Part shown: positions 1 to 9,688 of the stretch, one piece after another | How the letters are laid out: each line of letters begins with the position of its first letter | How positions within the stretch are numbered: the stretch's first letter is position 1 | From: Cohnella silvisoli | Lineage (GTDB): Bacteria; Bacillota; Bacilli; Paenibacillales; Paenibacillaceae | Assembly: GCF_021190915.1 (NCBI RefSeq) | Contig: NZ_JAIOAP010000007.1 | Span: forward strand, 186,001 to 250,000 | Length of the DNA: 64,000 nt | Direction of reading: 5' to 3' | Position numbers and translations under genes: made by a program | Notes under the pieces: generated by a model | Databases searched by the model: none | What the model was told of the DNA's origin: nothing | The model's input: the letters and a program-made list of their open reading frames with translations, nothing else

Positions 1-1587
1 AGCCATAATAATCTGCGACGTCGTTTTTCTGCGCAAATCGTCCAGCTTCTGATCGACAACCTTGAATTTGGAGTCGCTCGGAGGCGGCAGCTGCCATAAG
101 TAGGCGGGAACCTTCTCGACCGGCGGCAGTAAGTCCGCCCATGTGGAAATTCCGTATTTATCGAGAACTTCCAACGTCTTCTCGTCATATTCGCTGCGAA
201 CCGACTCTTGGGTGATCGGCGTGGCGAAATCGCCGTCGGCCAGCTTCGCGCCGTCTCCGATGCTGAACCAGTTGGTCACCTGACCCGTGTATTCGCTGCG
301 GAAGCCTTCTTTGAATATCGCGTCCGGGTCGGCCAATTTCTGCTTCACCCACTCCGCCGTTTGCGTCCGCTTACCGTCTTTCAGTTCGTAGTGTACGCCT
401 TCGATTCCCCACTGGGTGAGAATTTGACCCTCATCGGAGAACAGGTAGTCGAAAAACTTAATGATTTTCTCCGGATTTTTGGCATTGGCCGTAATGGCCC
501 ATTCATGCGTCCCGCCATTGGCGATCGTCATCGCGTTGCTATGGTCGCTGACCGATTCGTTAAAATAAACGGGAATATGCGCATACTGCCGGTCAAGCAG
601 TTCCGCTGCCCGCAGCGAAGCTTCGGGAGGATTCGAGAACCAGCTTGGAGCATAAGCCGCCAACACGCGGCCTTGGGCCATCTTGGCCTTCAGCTCTTGC
701 TCGCCCATGGAGAAAGCTTCTTTATCGAGCAGGTTCTCGTTAAACAGCTTGTTCATGAATTTATAGTAATCCTTCGTGTAGTTCGAAACCGGATTCCAAT
801 GCACGTCGCCGCTGTCTTCGACGACAAAGTTGCCATGGTCGGGACGCCCCGCCGCGCTAATGCCCGCGTTATTGAAGAAGACGTTGATCGTCCAGGAATT
901 CATCGCCGCTCCGAACGCGATCGTATCTTTCCCGTCGATCTTGGGGTGCTTCGCGGCGTAAGCTTTGACGACGTCGTATAATTGGTCGAGCGTCTTGATT
1001 GTCGGAAAACCCGCTTCTTTAAGCACGTCATACTGAACGACGAATCCCGCTTTGGCATTGGCCGGAGCTTCTTTCGTCGCGTTGACGGAATAAAGCGAAT
1101 AAATATGGCCGTCGTCATGCTTGAGCAAGTTGAGAGAGTCGCCCCATTTCGCCTTGATATTCGGACCGTACTGGTCAATCAGTTCATCAAGCGGAATGAC
1201 TGCGCCCGCGTCAATGTATTTCTGCAGATGCTCATTGTCCAACCGGATAATATCCGGGTAGTCGCTGGCCGCAAGCCAAATGTCCCACTTCTGGAACAGA
1301 TCGCCGAGAACCGCGTCGTATTTCAGTTCCACGCCCGTCTTTTCCGTCAGCTTCTTCGTAATCGAACCGCCCCAGATCAGTTTGCTTTCCTCTACTCCCA
1401 TCGTGTAGATGGTCTTTTCCGTGGGAGCCTCGGAAGAAGCGCTTCCGGATTCCTGGGATTGGGTTGGGGACTGGGACGAGGAACTGGAAGCTTCCCCCTC
1501 ATTCCCCTTGTTGCCGGCGCAGCCAGCCGCCGCAAATCCGATAAGAGATAAGAGAACAATACCGGCTAACCCTTTTTTCAAGCGCAT
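1..1587 (-). CDS. Extracellular solute-binding lipoprotein of a sugar ABC importer (3' end beyond window)
   Basis: The frame is open from an ATG at 1587 to the left edge, giving 529 residues without a stop, so the C-terminus is outside the window. The N-terminus has a lysine-rich start, a hydrophobic stretch and a lipobox-like AAAGC, followed by a Ser/Gln/Glu-rich linker typical of Gram-positive lipoproteins. The mature part, with repeated Trp and Tyr and a late WGIEGVHYE motif, looks like the large (about 540-residue) LplA-type binding proteins. It should capture an oligosaccharide outside the membrane and pass it to the two permeases encoded just upstream. No ATPase gene is in the cluster, so a shared MsmX-type ATPase is inferred. 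The substrate is unknown. Confidence 0.88.
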   Translation of the reverse strand, partial: MRLKKGLAGIVLLSLIGFAAAGCAGNKGNEGEASSSSSQSPTQSQESGSASSEAPTEKTIYTMGVEESKLIWGGSITKKLTEKTGVELKYDAVLGDLFQKWDIWLAASDYPDIIRLDNEHLQKYIDAGAVIPLDELIDQYGPNIKAKWGDSLNLLKHDDGHIYSLYSVNATKEAPANAKAGFVVQYDVLKEAGFPTIKTLDQLYDVVKAYAAKHPKIDGKDTIAFGAAMNSWTINVFFNNAGISAAGRPDHGNFVVEDSGDVHWNPVSNYTKDYYKFMNKLFNENLLDKEAFSMGEQELKAKMAQGRVLAAYAPSWFSNPPEASLRAAELLDRQYAHIPVYFNESVSDHSNAMTIANGGTHEWAITANAKNPEKIIKFFDYLFSDEGQILTQWGIEGVHYELKDGKRTQTAEWVKQKLADPDAIFKEGFRSEYTGQVTNWFSIGDGAKLADGDFATPITQESVRSEYDEKTLEVLDKYGISTWADLLPPVEKVPAYLWQLPPPSDSKFKVVDQKLDDLRRKTTSQIIMA

Positions 1588-1621
1588 GCGTACTACCCCT
1601 CTTCTTGTCTTAGTTTTATCT

Positions 1622-1638
1622 TAAGGCATTCCGCCTTA
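1622..1638 (-). promoter_or_regulatory. Small stem-loop between permease and binding-protein genes
   Basis: Six-base arms (TAAGGC / GCCTTA) enclose a five-base loop in the 68-base gap between the permease and the binding protein. There is no proper T-run. It may stabilise or process the operon mRNA. Weak evidence. Confidence 0.25.
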
Positions 1639-1655
1639 GATACAAAGTCATGAAA

Positions 1656-2543
1656 TTACTCTTTAATGGCCCCGACGGTCATCCCCTGGATAAAATATTT
1701 CTGCAGGAACGGATAGACGACGAGAATAGGTACGGTGACGACGATTGTCATGGCGGCGCGAATCGCCTGGGGCGTCACGACGCTGACCGTGCTTTCCCCG
1801 ACGTGGGCTTGCGAGCCTGCGGACTGGTTCATCGCGCTCATCAGAATCTTCATCAGCTCATACTGAAGGAGACTGAGATGATTCGCCCGGCTCGCATACA
1901 GGTAGTTGTCGAACCAGGAGTTCCAATGCATCACCGCGACGAACAAAGTGATCGTAGCTACGACCGGCAAGCTGATCGGCAGCAAAATCCGGAACAGCGT
2001 TTGAAAGTGGCCCGCCCCGTCCATCTTGGCCGACTCGGTCAATCCGGAAGGCAAGCTCTCGAAATAGCTGCGCATGATGATGATGAAAAAGGCGTTGACC
2101 AGCAACGGCAGCAAATAAACGAGAAAGTTGTTCATGAGATGGATGTTCTTGATCAGCAAATACGTCGGAATCAGCCCTCCATTGACGTAAAGCGTAAGAA
2201 CGAGAACGCCGTTAAACAAATTGCGGAAAACGAATTCCCTCAAACTAAGCGCATAGGCAAACATCGCGGTGCACAAGATGCCAAGCGCCGTGCCGGTTAC
2301 CGTTCGGACGATTGACAGAGTAAACGCGCCCAGCAGCCGATCGTTGGAAAAAATAATGCCGTAATTGTCCATCGACCAGACCCGGGGCAGAAGATATATT
2401 CCCCCTTTTAACGTATCGAGGGGATCGTTGAAGGAGATTGCGAACAAATTCAAGAACGGATATAACGTCATCGCGCCGAAAAGGGCCAATCCCGCATACA
2501 GGAACGTATTGAGGAAGGCGTCCCCGGCTTTAAAGCTTCTCAT
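1656..2543 (-). CDS. Carbohydrate ABC transporter permease, LplC/YtcP type
   Basis: This 295-residue inner-membrane protein has about six membrane segments. It carries the cytoplasmic EAA-type loop (SAKMDGAGHFQTLFRILLP) that docks the ATPase in binding-protein-dependent permeases. The ending MTVGAIKE is typical of the MalG/LplC branch. A GAGGAG ribosome site lies seven bases before the ATG. The gene follows its partner permease by 13 bases and precedes the binding protein, so the order is permease, permease, binding protein. Together they import a sugar, probably an oligosaccharide. The substrate cannot be read from sequence. Confidence 0.92.
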   Translation of the reverse strand: MRSFKAGDAFLNTFLYAGLALFGAMTLYPFLNLFAISFNDPLDTLKGGIYLLPRVWSMDNYGIIFSNDRLLGAFTLSIVRTVTGTALGILCTAMFAYALSLREFVFRNLFNGVLVLTLYVNGGLIPTYLLIKNIHLMNNFLVYLLPLLVNAFFIIIMRSYFESLPSGLTESAKMDGAGHFQTLFRILLPISLPVVATITLFVAVMHWNSWFDNYLYASRANHLSLLQYELMKILMSAMNQSAGSQAHVGESTVSVVTPQAIRAAMTIVVTVPILVVYPFLQKYFIQGMTVGAIKE

Positions 2544-2556
2544 GCTGCACTCCTCC

Positions 2557-3507
2557 TCATATCAACCTGCCGGAACCGGTTCTTTTCGCCAAATAGTTAA
2601 TGGACAATACCATCAGAATGCTGACGACCGACTTAAAAATGCTGATAGCCGCGCCGATCGAGTAATCTCCGATTTGGAACGAATACCGCAAGGCGTACAA
2701 GTCGAGCACTTCCGAGTAATCGAGCACGATCGGATTGCCGAGCAGAAACTGGGATTCGTAGCCGCTTTGGATAATCCAGCCGACCGACAGGGTGAGCAGA
2801 ATGATCGCCGTAGGCATCAGACCCGGAATGGAAATATGCCACATCTTCTTCAGCTTCCCCGCGCCATCCACGTCCGCAGCCTCGAATAAATCCGGATTGA
2901 TGCCGCTGAGTACCGCCAAGTAAATGATGGAGCTCCAGCCGACTTCCTTCCAGAAGCTGAGGAACGTGTGGATCGGCCAAAACCAATGCGACTTGGCCAT
3001 GAAGTAGAAGGGCTGGTCGATGATACCGATTTTCTGCAGCAAGATGTTCAGCAGACCCCCGTCTGGAGATAGAAACATATGAGCGATGTTGGCGACGACG
3101 ACCCAGGAAACAAAATGCGGAATATAGGTAATCGTTTGCACCGAACGCTTGAACCACTTGACCCGAACTTCGTTCAAAGCCAAAGCCAGCACGATAGCCC
3201 CGATAAATCCGGCGATCAAGTTCAAGAAACCCATCACGAGCGTATTACGGAGCACAAGGAAAAACTGGTCGTCTTGGAACAGCTGAACGAATTTATCGAA
3301 GCCCACGAAAGGGCTGCCGGACACGCCCTTAACGACCTTGTAATCCTGAAACGCCATGATCCAGCCGTAAAGCGGCATATAGTTGAACACGATGACCAGC
3401 GTTATCAGGGGTGCCGTCATCAGGAGCAACTCCTTTTGGATCAGCATTTTACGGAGTAGGGAAGGTGTTGCCTTGCGGCGGCTGGCTGGGTTAATGCCGG
3501 ATTTCAT
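2557..3507 (-). CDS. Sugar ABC transporter permease, LplB/YteP type
   Basis: First gene of the importer operon. The protein has about 316 residues and six membrane segments, and its EAA loop includes EAADVDGAGKLKKMWHISIP. It resembles the LplB/MalF branch that pairs with the downstream LplC-like permease. An upstream in-frame ATG at 3525 exists. The start at 3507 is preferred because AAAGGAG sits eight bases before it, whereas the earlier ATG has no ribosome site. A cre-like element lies about 70 bases upstream, so carbon catabolite control is plausible. The protein would form half of the membrane channel; the ATPase is encoded elsewhere. Confidence 0.9.
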   Translation of the reverse strand: MKSGINPASRRKATPSLLRKMLIQKELLLMTAPLITLVIVFNYMPLYGWIMAFQDYKVVKGVSGSPFVGFDKFVQLFQDDQFFLVLRNTLVMGFLNLIAGFIGAIVLALALNEVRVKWFKRSVQTITYIPHFVSWVVVANIAHMFLSPDGGLLNILLQKIGIIDQPFYFMAKSHWFWPIHTFLSFWKEVGWSSIIYLAVLSGINPDLFEAADVDGAGKLKKMWHISIPGLMPTAIILLTLSVGWIIQSGYESQFLLGNPIVLDYSEVLDLYALRYSFQIGDYSIGAAISIFKSVVSILMVLSINYLAKRTGSGRLI

Positions 3508-3576
3508 CGGGTAAGCTCCTTTCATCCATTTCTGTGAGAGTACAGTTTGTTGTCACTGCTTCATTATAGAGGTGAA

Positions 3577-3591
3577 TGTAAGCGGTTTTAA
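3577..3591 (-). promoter_or_regulatory. cre-like CcpA site upstream of the Lpl-type operon
   Basis: Read on the minus strand, TTAAAACCGCTTACA fits the cre consensus WTGNAANCGNWWNCW at 14 of 15 positions. It lies upstream of the first permease gene. The match is seen; binding by CcpA is inferred. Confidence 0.45.
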
Positions 3592-3702
3592 CCGTTCAAA
3601 ATCTCAAAAATAACCTGACAAAATAAAACAATTGACACCGATTGCCTATTAGTGATACCATCTTCTTCCTTTCGTTTTTATTCCATCCAGGAGGATAAAA
3701 AA

Positions 3703-4539
3703 TTGATAACGGTTAGCGGAATTAGCAAGAGCTTTAAGGTGGCTAAGAGGAGTTCCGGGGTGAGAAGCGCGGTAAAATCGTTGTTTCGCCGGGAGTATAC
3801 GGAAGTGGCTGCGTTAAACGAGATTTCATTTCACATCGCGCCAGGGGAAATCGTCGGCTATATCGGACCTAACGGCGCGGGCAAGTCCACGACGATTAAA
3901 GTGATGAGCGGCATACTCGTCCCGGATCGGGGAACTTGCACGATCATGGGTTACACGCCTTGGCTGGATCGCGTCGCGTATGTTAAGAACATCGGCGTCG
4001 TGTTCGGACAGCGTTCGCAATTGTGGTGGGATGTTCCGGTCATAGATTCCTTCGAGTTGCTGCGGGATATTTACGGCGTGCAAGAGAACGAATATAAGAG
4101 CAATCTTAAGCTTCTCGTCGAGACGCTGGATCTGAAAGACATCATCCATACTCCCGTGCGCCAGTTAAGCCTCGGACAACGGATGCGTTGCGAGATCGCG
4201 GCCTCGCTGCTGCACAGCCCAAGCATCCTGTTCTTGGACGAGCCTACTATCGGACTCGATGCCATCTCCAAGCTTGCGGTAAGACAATTCATTACGACGA
4301 TCAATAAAGAAAAAGGCGTGACCATTATTCTGACCACGCACGACATGAACGATATCGAAGCGCTGGCGCAGCGGATTATCCTTATTGGCAAAGGAAGCCT
4401 GCTGTACGATGGTAATTTGAACACGCTGCGCGAACGATTCGCCCCAAGCAATCTTGTTACGGAAGCGGGATCTTCGATTAACGCACCGTCGATCGATGAC
4501 ATTATCGTTCAAATGTACAAGGAGTACCAAATCACATGA
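3703..4539 (+). CDS. ABC-2 type exporter ATP-binding protein (COG4586-like)
   Basis: An ABC ATPase of about 278 residues. Visible motifs are Walker A GPNGAGKST, signature LSLGQRMR, Walker B ILFLDEPTIGLD and the H-loop TTHD. The start is a TTG at 3703 with AGGAGG eight bases upstream; a longer frame from a GTG at 3652 has no ribosome site. The N-terminal part up to Walker A is longer than in typical NatA-like ATPases, as in the COG4586 group. The stop overlaps the start of the first permease (ATGA), so the genes are translationally coupled. With the two permeases it should form an exporter in the cytoplasmic membrane. The substrate is unknown. Confidence 0.9.
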   Translation: MITVSGISKSFKVAKRSSGVRSAVKSLFRREYTEVAALNEISFHIAPGEIVGYIGPNGAGKSTTIKVMSGILVPDRGTCTIMGYTPWLDRVAYVKNIGVVFGQRSQLWWDVPVIDSFELLRDIYGVQENEYKSNLKLLVETLDLKDIIHTPVRQLSLGQRMRCEIAASLLHSPSILFLDEPTIGLDAISKLAVRQFITTINKEKGVTIILTTHDMNDIEALAQRIILIGKGSLLYDGNLNTLRERFAPSNLVTEAGSSINAPSIDDIIVQMYKEYQIT

Positions 4540-5339
4540 AGGCATACGTATCCGTCTTCAGACTGCGGCTTGCCAACGGCATGCAGTACCGCTCGGCTGC
4601 GCTTGCCGGCATTGCGACGCAATTTTTCTGGGGCTTCATCATCATTATGGTATTCCAAGCTTTCTATAGCCAAGCGCTTGTCCATCCACCGATTTCGCTT
4701 CCGCAATTAATTACCTATGTATGGCTGCAGCAGTCTTTTCTCTCGTTCATTATGTTATGGTTCCGGGATAACGAGCTGTTTCAGCTCATTACCAACGGAA
4801 ATATCGCTTACGAGCTCTGCAGGCCGAGCGGAATATACGGCTTCTGGTATGCGAAGCTGCTTGCGCAGCGATTGGCGAGCGCCATGTTACGCTGCTTCCC
4901 CATTCTCCTCGTCGCCGTTTTCTTGCCTGAGGCTTACCGACTGTCAATGCCGGTCGATCTGACTACCGCTGCTTTATTTGCTGTTACGCTATTTTTGGGG
5001 TTATTCATCCTGGTTGCTATCTCCATGTTGATTTACATTTCTACCTTCGTCACGATGTCAGCCGCCGGTTCCCTTCTTATGTTTGGGGTCATCGGTGAAT
5101 TTCTGGCGGGGATGGTCATCCCGATTCCGCTAATGCCTTCATGGCTGCAGTCTATCGTGAACGTACTTCCTTTTCGGCTGACGGCGGATTTTCCTTTTCG
5201 CGTTTACTCGGGGCATATCTCTAAATGGGAGGCTCTTGAACTGATCCCGCTCCAGCTTGTTTGGCTCGCGGCATTAATCGGAATCGGCAAATACGCGATG
5301 GGTAAAGCGCTTCGAAGAGTCGTCGTACAGGGAGGTTAG
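4536..5339 (+). CDS. ABC-2 family permease, first subunit (COG4587-like)
   Basis: 267 residues with about six hydrophobic segments and no ATPase motifs. The N-terminal helix followed by LANGMQYRSAALAGIATQFFWG resembles the ABC-2 permeases always encoded between a COG4586 ATPase and a COG3694 permease. The ATG overlaps the ATPase stop by four bases. It should pair with the next gene product as a heterodimeric membrane channel. Family assignment rests on membrane topology plus gene order; the exported compound is not known. Confidence 0.85.
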   Translation: MKAYVSVFRLRLANGMQYRSAALAGIATQFFWGFIIIMVFQAFYSQALVHPPISLPQLITYVWLQQSFLSFIMLWFRDNELFQLITNGNIAYELCRPSGIYGFWYAKLLAQRLASAMLRCFPILLVAVFLPEAYRLSMPVDLTTAALFAVTLFLGLFILVAISMLIYISTFVTMSAAGSLLMFGVIGEFLAGMVIPIPLMPSWLQSIVNVLPFRLTADFPFRVYSGHISKWEALELIPLQLVWLAALIGIGKYAMGKALRRVVVQGG

Positions 5340-5345
5340 GCAAGA

Positions 5346-6128
5346 ATGAGACTTTTCGGAAAATACTTGCTGATCTTGTTCAAATCCCAGATGCAATATC
5401 GCACTTCGTTTTGGCTGCTCACGTTCGGCCAGTTTTTCATCCCGTTCTCGGTGTTCGCCGGGTTATACTTTATGTTCGAAAGATTCGGCCAGATCAAAGG
5501 CTGGGATTTCTTCGAGGTGGCGCTGTGCTTCGGCGTCATTCATATGGCTTTTGCGATAAGCGAATGCATGGCCCGGGGCTTCGATATGTTCTCCAGCCTC
5601 GTCGCGAACGGCGACTTCGATCGATTGCTCGTCCGTCCGCGAAGCACCGTCCTGCAAGTGCTCGGTTCCAAATTCGAATTCACCCGATTCGGAAGGCTGC
5701 TTCAAAGCGCGCTCGTGCTGGCTTGGGCGATTAGCCAAATCCATGTGGAATGGACGTTCCTTAAAGCTCTCACTCTGCTGTTCATGATCGTTAGCGGCGT
5801 ATTTATTTTTACGGGAATATTCATCCTGATGGCTACGATGTGCTTCTGGACGATTCAAGGACTCGAAGTCGCCAATATATTCACGGACGGCGGCAGGGAA
5901 ATGGCGCAATATCCGCTCAATATTTATCAGAAATGGGTCGCTCGCTTCTTCACCTATGTCATTCCGTTCGGATGCGTAAATTACTTGCCTTTGCTGTACC
6001 TATTGGGCAGAACGGAAGGGAGCTCCGCCCTCTATGCGCTAACGCCGCTGGCCGGATGTATTTTCATCTTGCCTTGCCTGCTCATCTGGCGATTCGGAGT
6101 AAGGCACTATCGATCTACTGGCTCGTAA
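5346..6128 (+). CDS. ABC-2 family permease, second subunit (COG3694-like)
   Basis: 260 residues with about six membrane segments. The motif MFSSLVANGDFDRLLVRP is characteristic of the DUF990/ABC2_membrane_6 permeases. GGGAGG ends nine bases before the ATG, and only six bases separate it from the previous gene. It is the last gene of the three-gene exporter operon; a strong hairpin follows. The role is export or self-resistance by family resemblance, with no substrate evidence in the window. Confidence 0.87.
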   Translation: MRLFGKYLLILFKSQMQYRTSFWLLTFGQFFIPFSVFAGLYFMFERFGQIKGWDFFEVALCFGVIHMAFAISECMARGFDMFSSLVANGDFDRLLVRPRSTVLQVLGSKFEFTRFGRLLQSALVLAWAISQIHVEWTFLKALTLLFMIVSGVFIFTGIFILMATMCFWTIQGLEVANIFTDGGREMAQYPLNIYQKWVARFFTYVIPFGCVNYLPLLYLLGRTEGSSALYALTPLAGCIFILPCLLIWRFGVRHYRSTGS

Positions 6129-6161
6129 AGTTTTTGAAATATTCGACTGCTTGCAACGACT

Positions 6162-6190
6162 AAAACCATCGCCTGTCGGCGATGGTTTTT
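6162..6190. terminator. Bidirectional terminator between exporter operon and response regulator
   Basis: Perfect 12-base arms (AAAACCATCGCC / GGCGATGGTTTT) around a tetraloop, with a T-run on the plus strand and a shorter one on the minus strand. It separates two convergent operons. Confidence 0.85.
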
Positions 6191-6217
6191 CTGCATTCTA
6201 TTCGCTGTTATTTGGCC

Positions 6218-7780
6218 TCAGTCCGAAATGGATTCCGCCTGCCTGAATTCGCTTGGCGTCAATCCTGTGAACGTTTTGAATACTCTGCTGAAATAATGAT
6301 GGTCCCAGAATCCGATCCGTTCGGCAATTTCCTTGAACATGAGCTCCGGCCGCTCCCGAATCAGCTCTTTTGCTTTATCCATGCGAAGCGTGTTGAAATA
6401 GTCCAGAAAAGACGCTCCCGCCTGTTTGCGGAACAAGTTGCACAGGTAAGTACGCGAAACTTTAAAATGCTCGCTCAGATGGTTTAATCCGATGGGCCTG
6501 TTCAGATTTGTCTTCAAATAATAGTCTATCTGTTTGAACAAAGGAGCGGGAGGCTCGAAGGCTCGACTGCCGGCTTGCGGCTCCAATCTTTCAAGCAGCA
6601 GCTCCCACAGAAATTCGGCCGCCTCTTCGAAGGAAACTGCCGTTTGCAATATTTCCTCTATTCTCTTCTCCGCTATTCCTGCAGCCTTAGAGTTCGCGAA
6701 CCTTGCATGCTTCTCCACCCAGCCGTACAGGCGCTTCATATTTTGTTCGACTTCAACAACGGGAAGCCGTTCCGCTTTCCACATCTGAAAGGTAAGAAAA
6801 AATTGCTTTTTCATAGCAGCCGTATCTTCTTTTTGCAACAGTGAACTCATTTTCATCTCTTCCTGCTCGCCAAGCTGCATATAAGCGATCCGGGAATAAG
6901 CTTCTCCCGGTTTCAACCGGATTCGACTGGGGACGCCTAACACGATTCTGTCCTTAAGGACGTCAGCCAGCAGCGGTATCGTTTCCTTTATATTCGAAAT
7001 CTTATGCAGGCCCGACGTATATACGACGGAGACGGGAAAATCGCGAAACGAAAAGTAACGGACGATGCTATCGACAACCCCCTCTATCGCTTCTTCATCC
7101 TCATCCTTTAATCCGACGATAATCATGTACGATCTTTGGTCTCTATAATCGAATATCCAAGCAGAGCCGTTTTCTCCGATATGTCGATTTAACTCCGTCA
7201 TATAAGCTTCGTGCGCAATATCCGTCTGACGGTAGAATAACCGCTCTCTGTCGTTCATAACTTCCAAATTCTGAATCGCGACCACATAATAGGCGCGGTA
7301 ACGACGGATTGCATCATTCCCGTCGACACGTTTTTCTTCCCATTGGTCATCGAACTCAATTGCCCGCTGCAACAGCTGCTTTTCCTCCGCGTACTTGGCT
7401 TCGAGCAAACGCGGATAGACTCGGTGAATGACCGCTTTGACCAACTCCGGATCAATCGGCTTCAGCAAATATTCGAGTACATTGGCGCGAATAGCCGCTC
7501 TAGCATAATCAAAGGAAGGATAACCGCTGATGATGACGATCGGAATCTCGGGAAAGTCCTTCTGCAACGACAGCGAAAGCTCAATACCGTTCATATTGGA
7601 CATTTTGATATCTGTAAATAGAAGATCCGGCTTGGATTTTGCAATGATCTTAAGCGCCTCTTGCCCGCTGTAGGCTTCCGCTACTTCCGTCGTTTCTCCG
7701 GTTTCGGCGTCGAATTCAGTGATAATTCTCCTTACCTTTTTTATAAAGATCGGTTCGTCATCCACGATTAGAATATTCAC
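6218..7780 (-). CDS. AraC-type response regulator of a YesM/YesN pair
   Basis: 520 residues. An N-terminal receiver (about 1-125) carries the acidic pocket DDE at 7-9, phospho-acceptor Asp57 (LLFTDIKM) and Lys107 (LLKPID). A long middle region follows, and two AraC helix-turn-helix motifs end the protein (about 415-515; GLNHLSEHFKVSRTYL and FKEIAERIGFWDHHYFSRVF). The GTG start overlaps the kinase stop by four bases and has GGAGGGG five bases upstream, so kinase and regulator are co-translated. It probably activates the adjacent sugar-uptake operon and possibly the divergent secreted hydrolase when the kinase detects substrate. Confidence 0.93.
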   Translation of the reverse strand: MNILIVDDEPIFIKKVRRIITEFDAETGETTEVAEAYSGQEALKIIAKSKPDLLFTDIKMSNMNGIELSLSLQKDFPEIPIVIISGYPSFDYARAAIRANVLEYLLKPIDPELVKAVIHRVYPRLLEAKYAEEKQLLQRAIEFDDQWEEKRVDGNDAIRRYRAYYVVAIQNLEVMNDRERLFYRQTDIAHEAYMTELNRHIGENGSAWIFDYRDQRSYMIIVGLKDEDEEAIEGVVDSIVRYFSFRDFPVSVVYTSGLHKISNIKETIPLLADVLKDRIVLGVPSRIRLKPGEAYSRIAYMQLGEQEEMKMSSLLQKEDTAAMKKQFFLTFQMWKAERLPVVEVEQNMKRLYGWVEKHARFANSKAAGIAEKRIEEILQTAVSFEEAAEFLWELLLERLEPQAGSRAFEPPAPLFKQIDYYLKTNLNRPIGLNHLSEHFKVSRTYLCNLFRKQAGASFLDYFNTLRMDKAKELIRERPELMFKEIAERIGFWDHHYFSRVFKTFTGLTPSEFRQAESISD

Positions 7781-9624
7781 GGAATCCCCTCCGTATCGGC
7801 ATTGTCGTTCATATCCTGAACGAACCCGGAAATATCGACGCGGACGCCGCCTTCCGGACCGCTCCCGATATTAAAATCTACTCGGTTCTTGAAATAAAGC
7901 TTAAGTCGCATAAACGTGCTGATAATACCCATCCCGCCAAGGGAAAGCTGCTCCTGCTTATATAGATTTTCCCAATCCGCGGAATACAGCTCCAACTGAC
8001 GGTGAATGGAGGCGAGCCGTTCCTGTTCGATTCCGCAACCGTTGTCCGCAATAACGAGATGCCACCTTCCGGCTTCCATTCTGCCCTGTATCGTCACTTT
8101 CAGACCATATTCGATATTCTGAAAGCCGTGTGTGATCGCATTTTCCACGAGCGGCTGAATCGTAAGCTTCGGAAGGGAGATGCGCTTCATTGCATCCGGA
8201 ATCGAAAGCTCAAACTGCAGCCTATGCGCATACCGGGTTTCCATCAATTCCAGATAATTTTGGGCGAAAGCCGTTTCTAGCTCCAACGTCGTAATGGGGT
8301 TCGTCTGGACGATCGTGTACCTTAGAAAATCGGCCAGCTTCCTGCAAGTATCCGCCACCTTCGTTCTTTCTTCTTCCGAAAGGATGGCAATGACGCCTAG
8401 CATATTAAACAAAAAGTGGGGATTGATTTGAGACTGCAGCACTTCAAACCGCGATTGAAGCTGCATCGTCCGGAAGCTTACGATTTCTTCCAAAGAGCTC
8501 TGAAGGCGTACGTTCATTTTCTGGAAGGAACGATTGAGCAGCGCGATTTCGTCCAGTCCGGACTCATCCCTTAACGTCAATGCTTTATCCTCCAGATCGA
8601 CGGTATCTATCATCCGCTTAAGCTTCACGATCGGATAGGTCAATGATTTGGACAACAAATAAAACACGAGAACGGAAAGAAGCATCAGCGTCAAAAATGC
8701 GAGCAGCGCGACATTGCGAAACAGATAAACGGGCGCGTAAAGCGTATTCTCGGGAATGGTATAAAAAACGGTGTATCCCGTCTTGGTAGAATGGCGATAA
8801 AGCAACGACTCCTTTACGCCCTCGTATGTAATTCGCTGCTTGCCGAATAGGGAACCGGATTCGGACGCAATCGTTCGGAACAAGGCCGACTCTCCCGCTA
8901 GATGCTCAGAAGACAGCGGCGAATTCGTATACAGCAAACGCTCCGAATTCATGATCCATAAGGACGCATCGGACCAGCGAGTCAATTTCTCTGGAGCCAG
9001 CAGCTCATCGGCGCGTATCTGGACTTCTAAATAACCGATTTTGTGACCTTGCCGGTTCAACTGGCGCGTAAGCACATATACGGGCGACGCGTCGCCGGTA
9101 ACCCATGGATCGTGATCGAAATAAGAAAGCATGGCTACTCCCTTCCCCTTCGCCGTCAGGTCGAGCCATTCCCGCTCGTTGCGCAGTACGGCCGTCGGCA
9201 ATATATCATGGGGCCTGTTGGAGAAGAATACGCCTTCGTCGCTAAAGATGTTAATCCGATGTACGCCTTTATAAATTTCCGCCAGTAAGGCGATGCTCTC
9301 ATTAATTGAATTATGCGCTTTCAGAGCTTCCGTTTCATCGGGCGATCCCGCCAGCAGATGCAACCAGCTTACCGCGCTATTGCGCGATATTTCATCGCTC
9401 TTCATAAGATAGAGCTGATTGGTTATATTCTCATATTGGGTGAAGAACATGTCCAGGCTTTCCGTAATGACCGTTAACGATTGTTGAACGCCAAAAACGA
9501 TATTTTTCTCAGTCGTATTTTTTATATAGAGATATAAAGGGATGCTGAGGATGAGCGTAAAAACAATGAGAAAGACGGTGTAAGTCATAAAAAGCCGGGT
9601 TTGAAACGTTCGAAACGAAAACAC
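7777..9624 (-). CDS. YesM-type sensor histidine kinase
   Basis: 615 residues. Membrane segments at about 12-34 and 300-325 flank a 260-residue extracellular sensor region. A HAMP-like linker follows, then a His_kinase domain with His403 in QSQINPHFLFN, an N-box LVENAITHGF and an ATP-binding DNGCGI. A GTG start with GGAGG seven bases upstream is used. The kinase should sense an oligosaccharide, directly or through the lipoprotein encoded immediately upstream, and phosphorylate the coupled AraC-type regulator. The gene lies in the same direction as the ABC genes, with a gap of only 64 bases from the second binding protein. Confidence 0.93.
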   Translation of the reverse strand: MFSFRTFQTRLFMTYTVFLIVFTLILSIPLYLYIKNTTEKNIVFGVQQSLTVITESLDMFFTQYENITNQLYLMKSDEISRNSAVSWLHLLAGSPDETEALKAHNSINESIALLAEIYKGVHRINIFSDEGVFFSNRPHDILPTAVLRNEREWLDLTAKGKGVAMLSYFDHDPWVTGDASPVYVLTRQLNRQGHKIGYLEVQIRADELLAPEKLTRWSDASLWIMNSERLLYTNSPLSSEHLAGESALFRTIASESGSLFGKQRITYEGVKESLLYRHSTKTGYTVFYTIPENTLYAPVYLFRNVALLAFLTLMLLSVLVFYLLSKSLTYPIVKLKRMIDTVDLEDKALTLRDESGLDEIALLNRSFQKMNVRLQSSLEEIVSFRTMQLQSRFEVLQSQINPHFLFNMLGVIAILSEEERTKVADTCRKLADFLRYTIVQTNPITTLELETAFAQNYLELMETRYAHRLQFELSIPDAMKRISLPKLTIQPLVENAITHGFQNIEYGLKVTIQGRMEAGRWHLVIADNGCGIEQERLASIHRQLELYSADWENLYKQEQLSLGGMGIISTFMRLKLYFKNRVDFNIGSGPEGGVRVDISGFVQDMNDNADTEGIP

Positions 9625-9688
9625 GCCGCCACCTCCGGTTCAACCGTATTACCGCCGTTCCGATTGTCAACAGTTATCAGAAGCCTAG

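Noticed and set aside
208..981. 257-residue open frame on the plus strand
   Set aside because: Antisense to the binding-protein gene, whose frame is open from the lipobox to the window edge.
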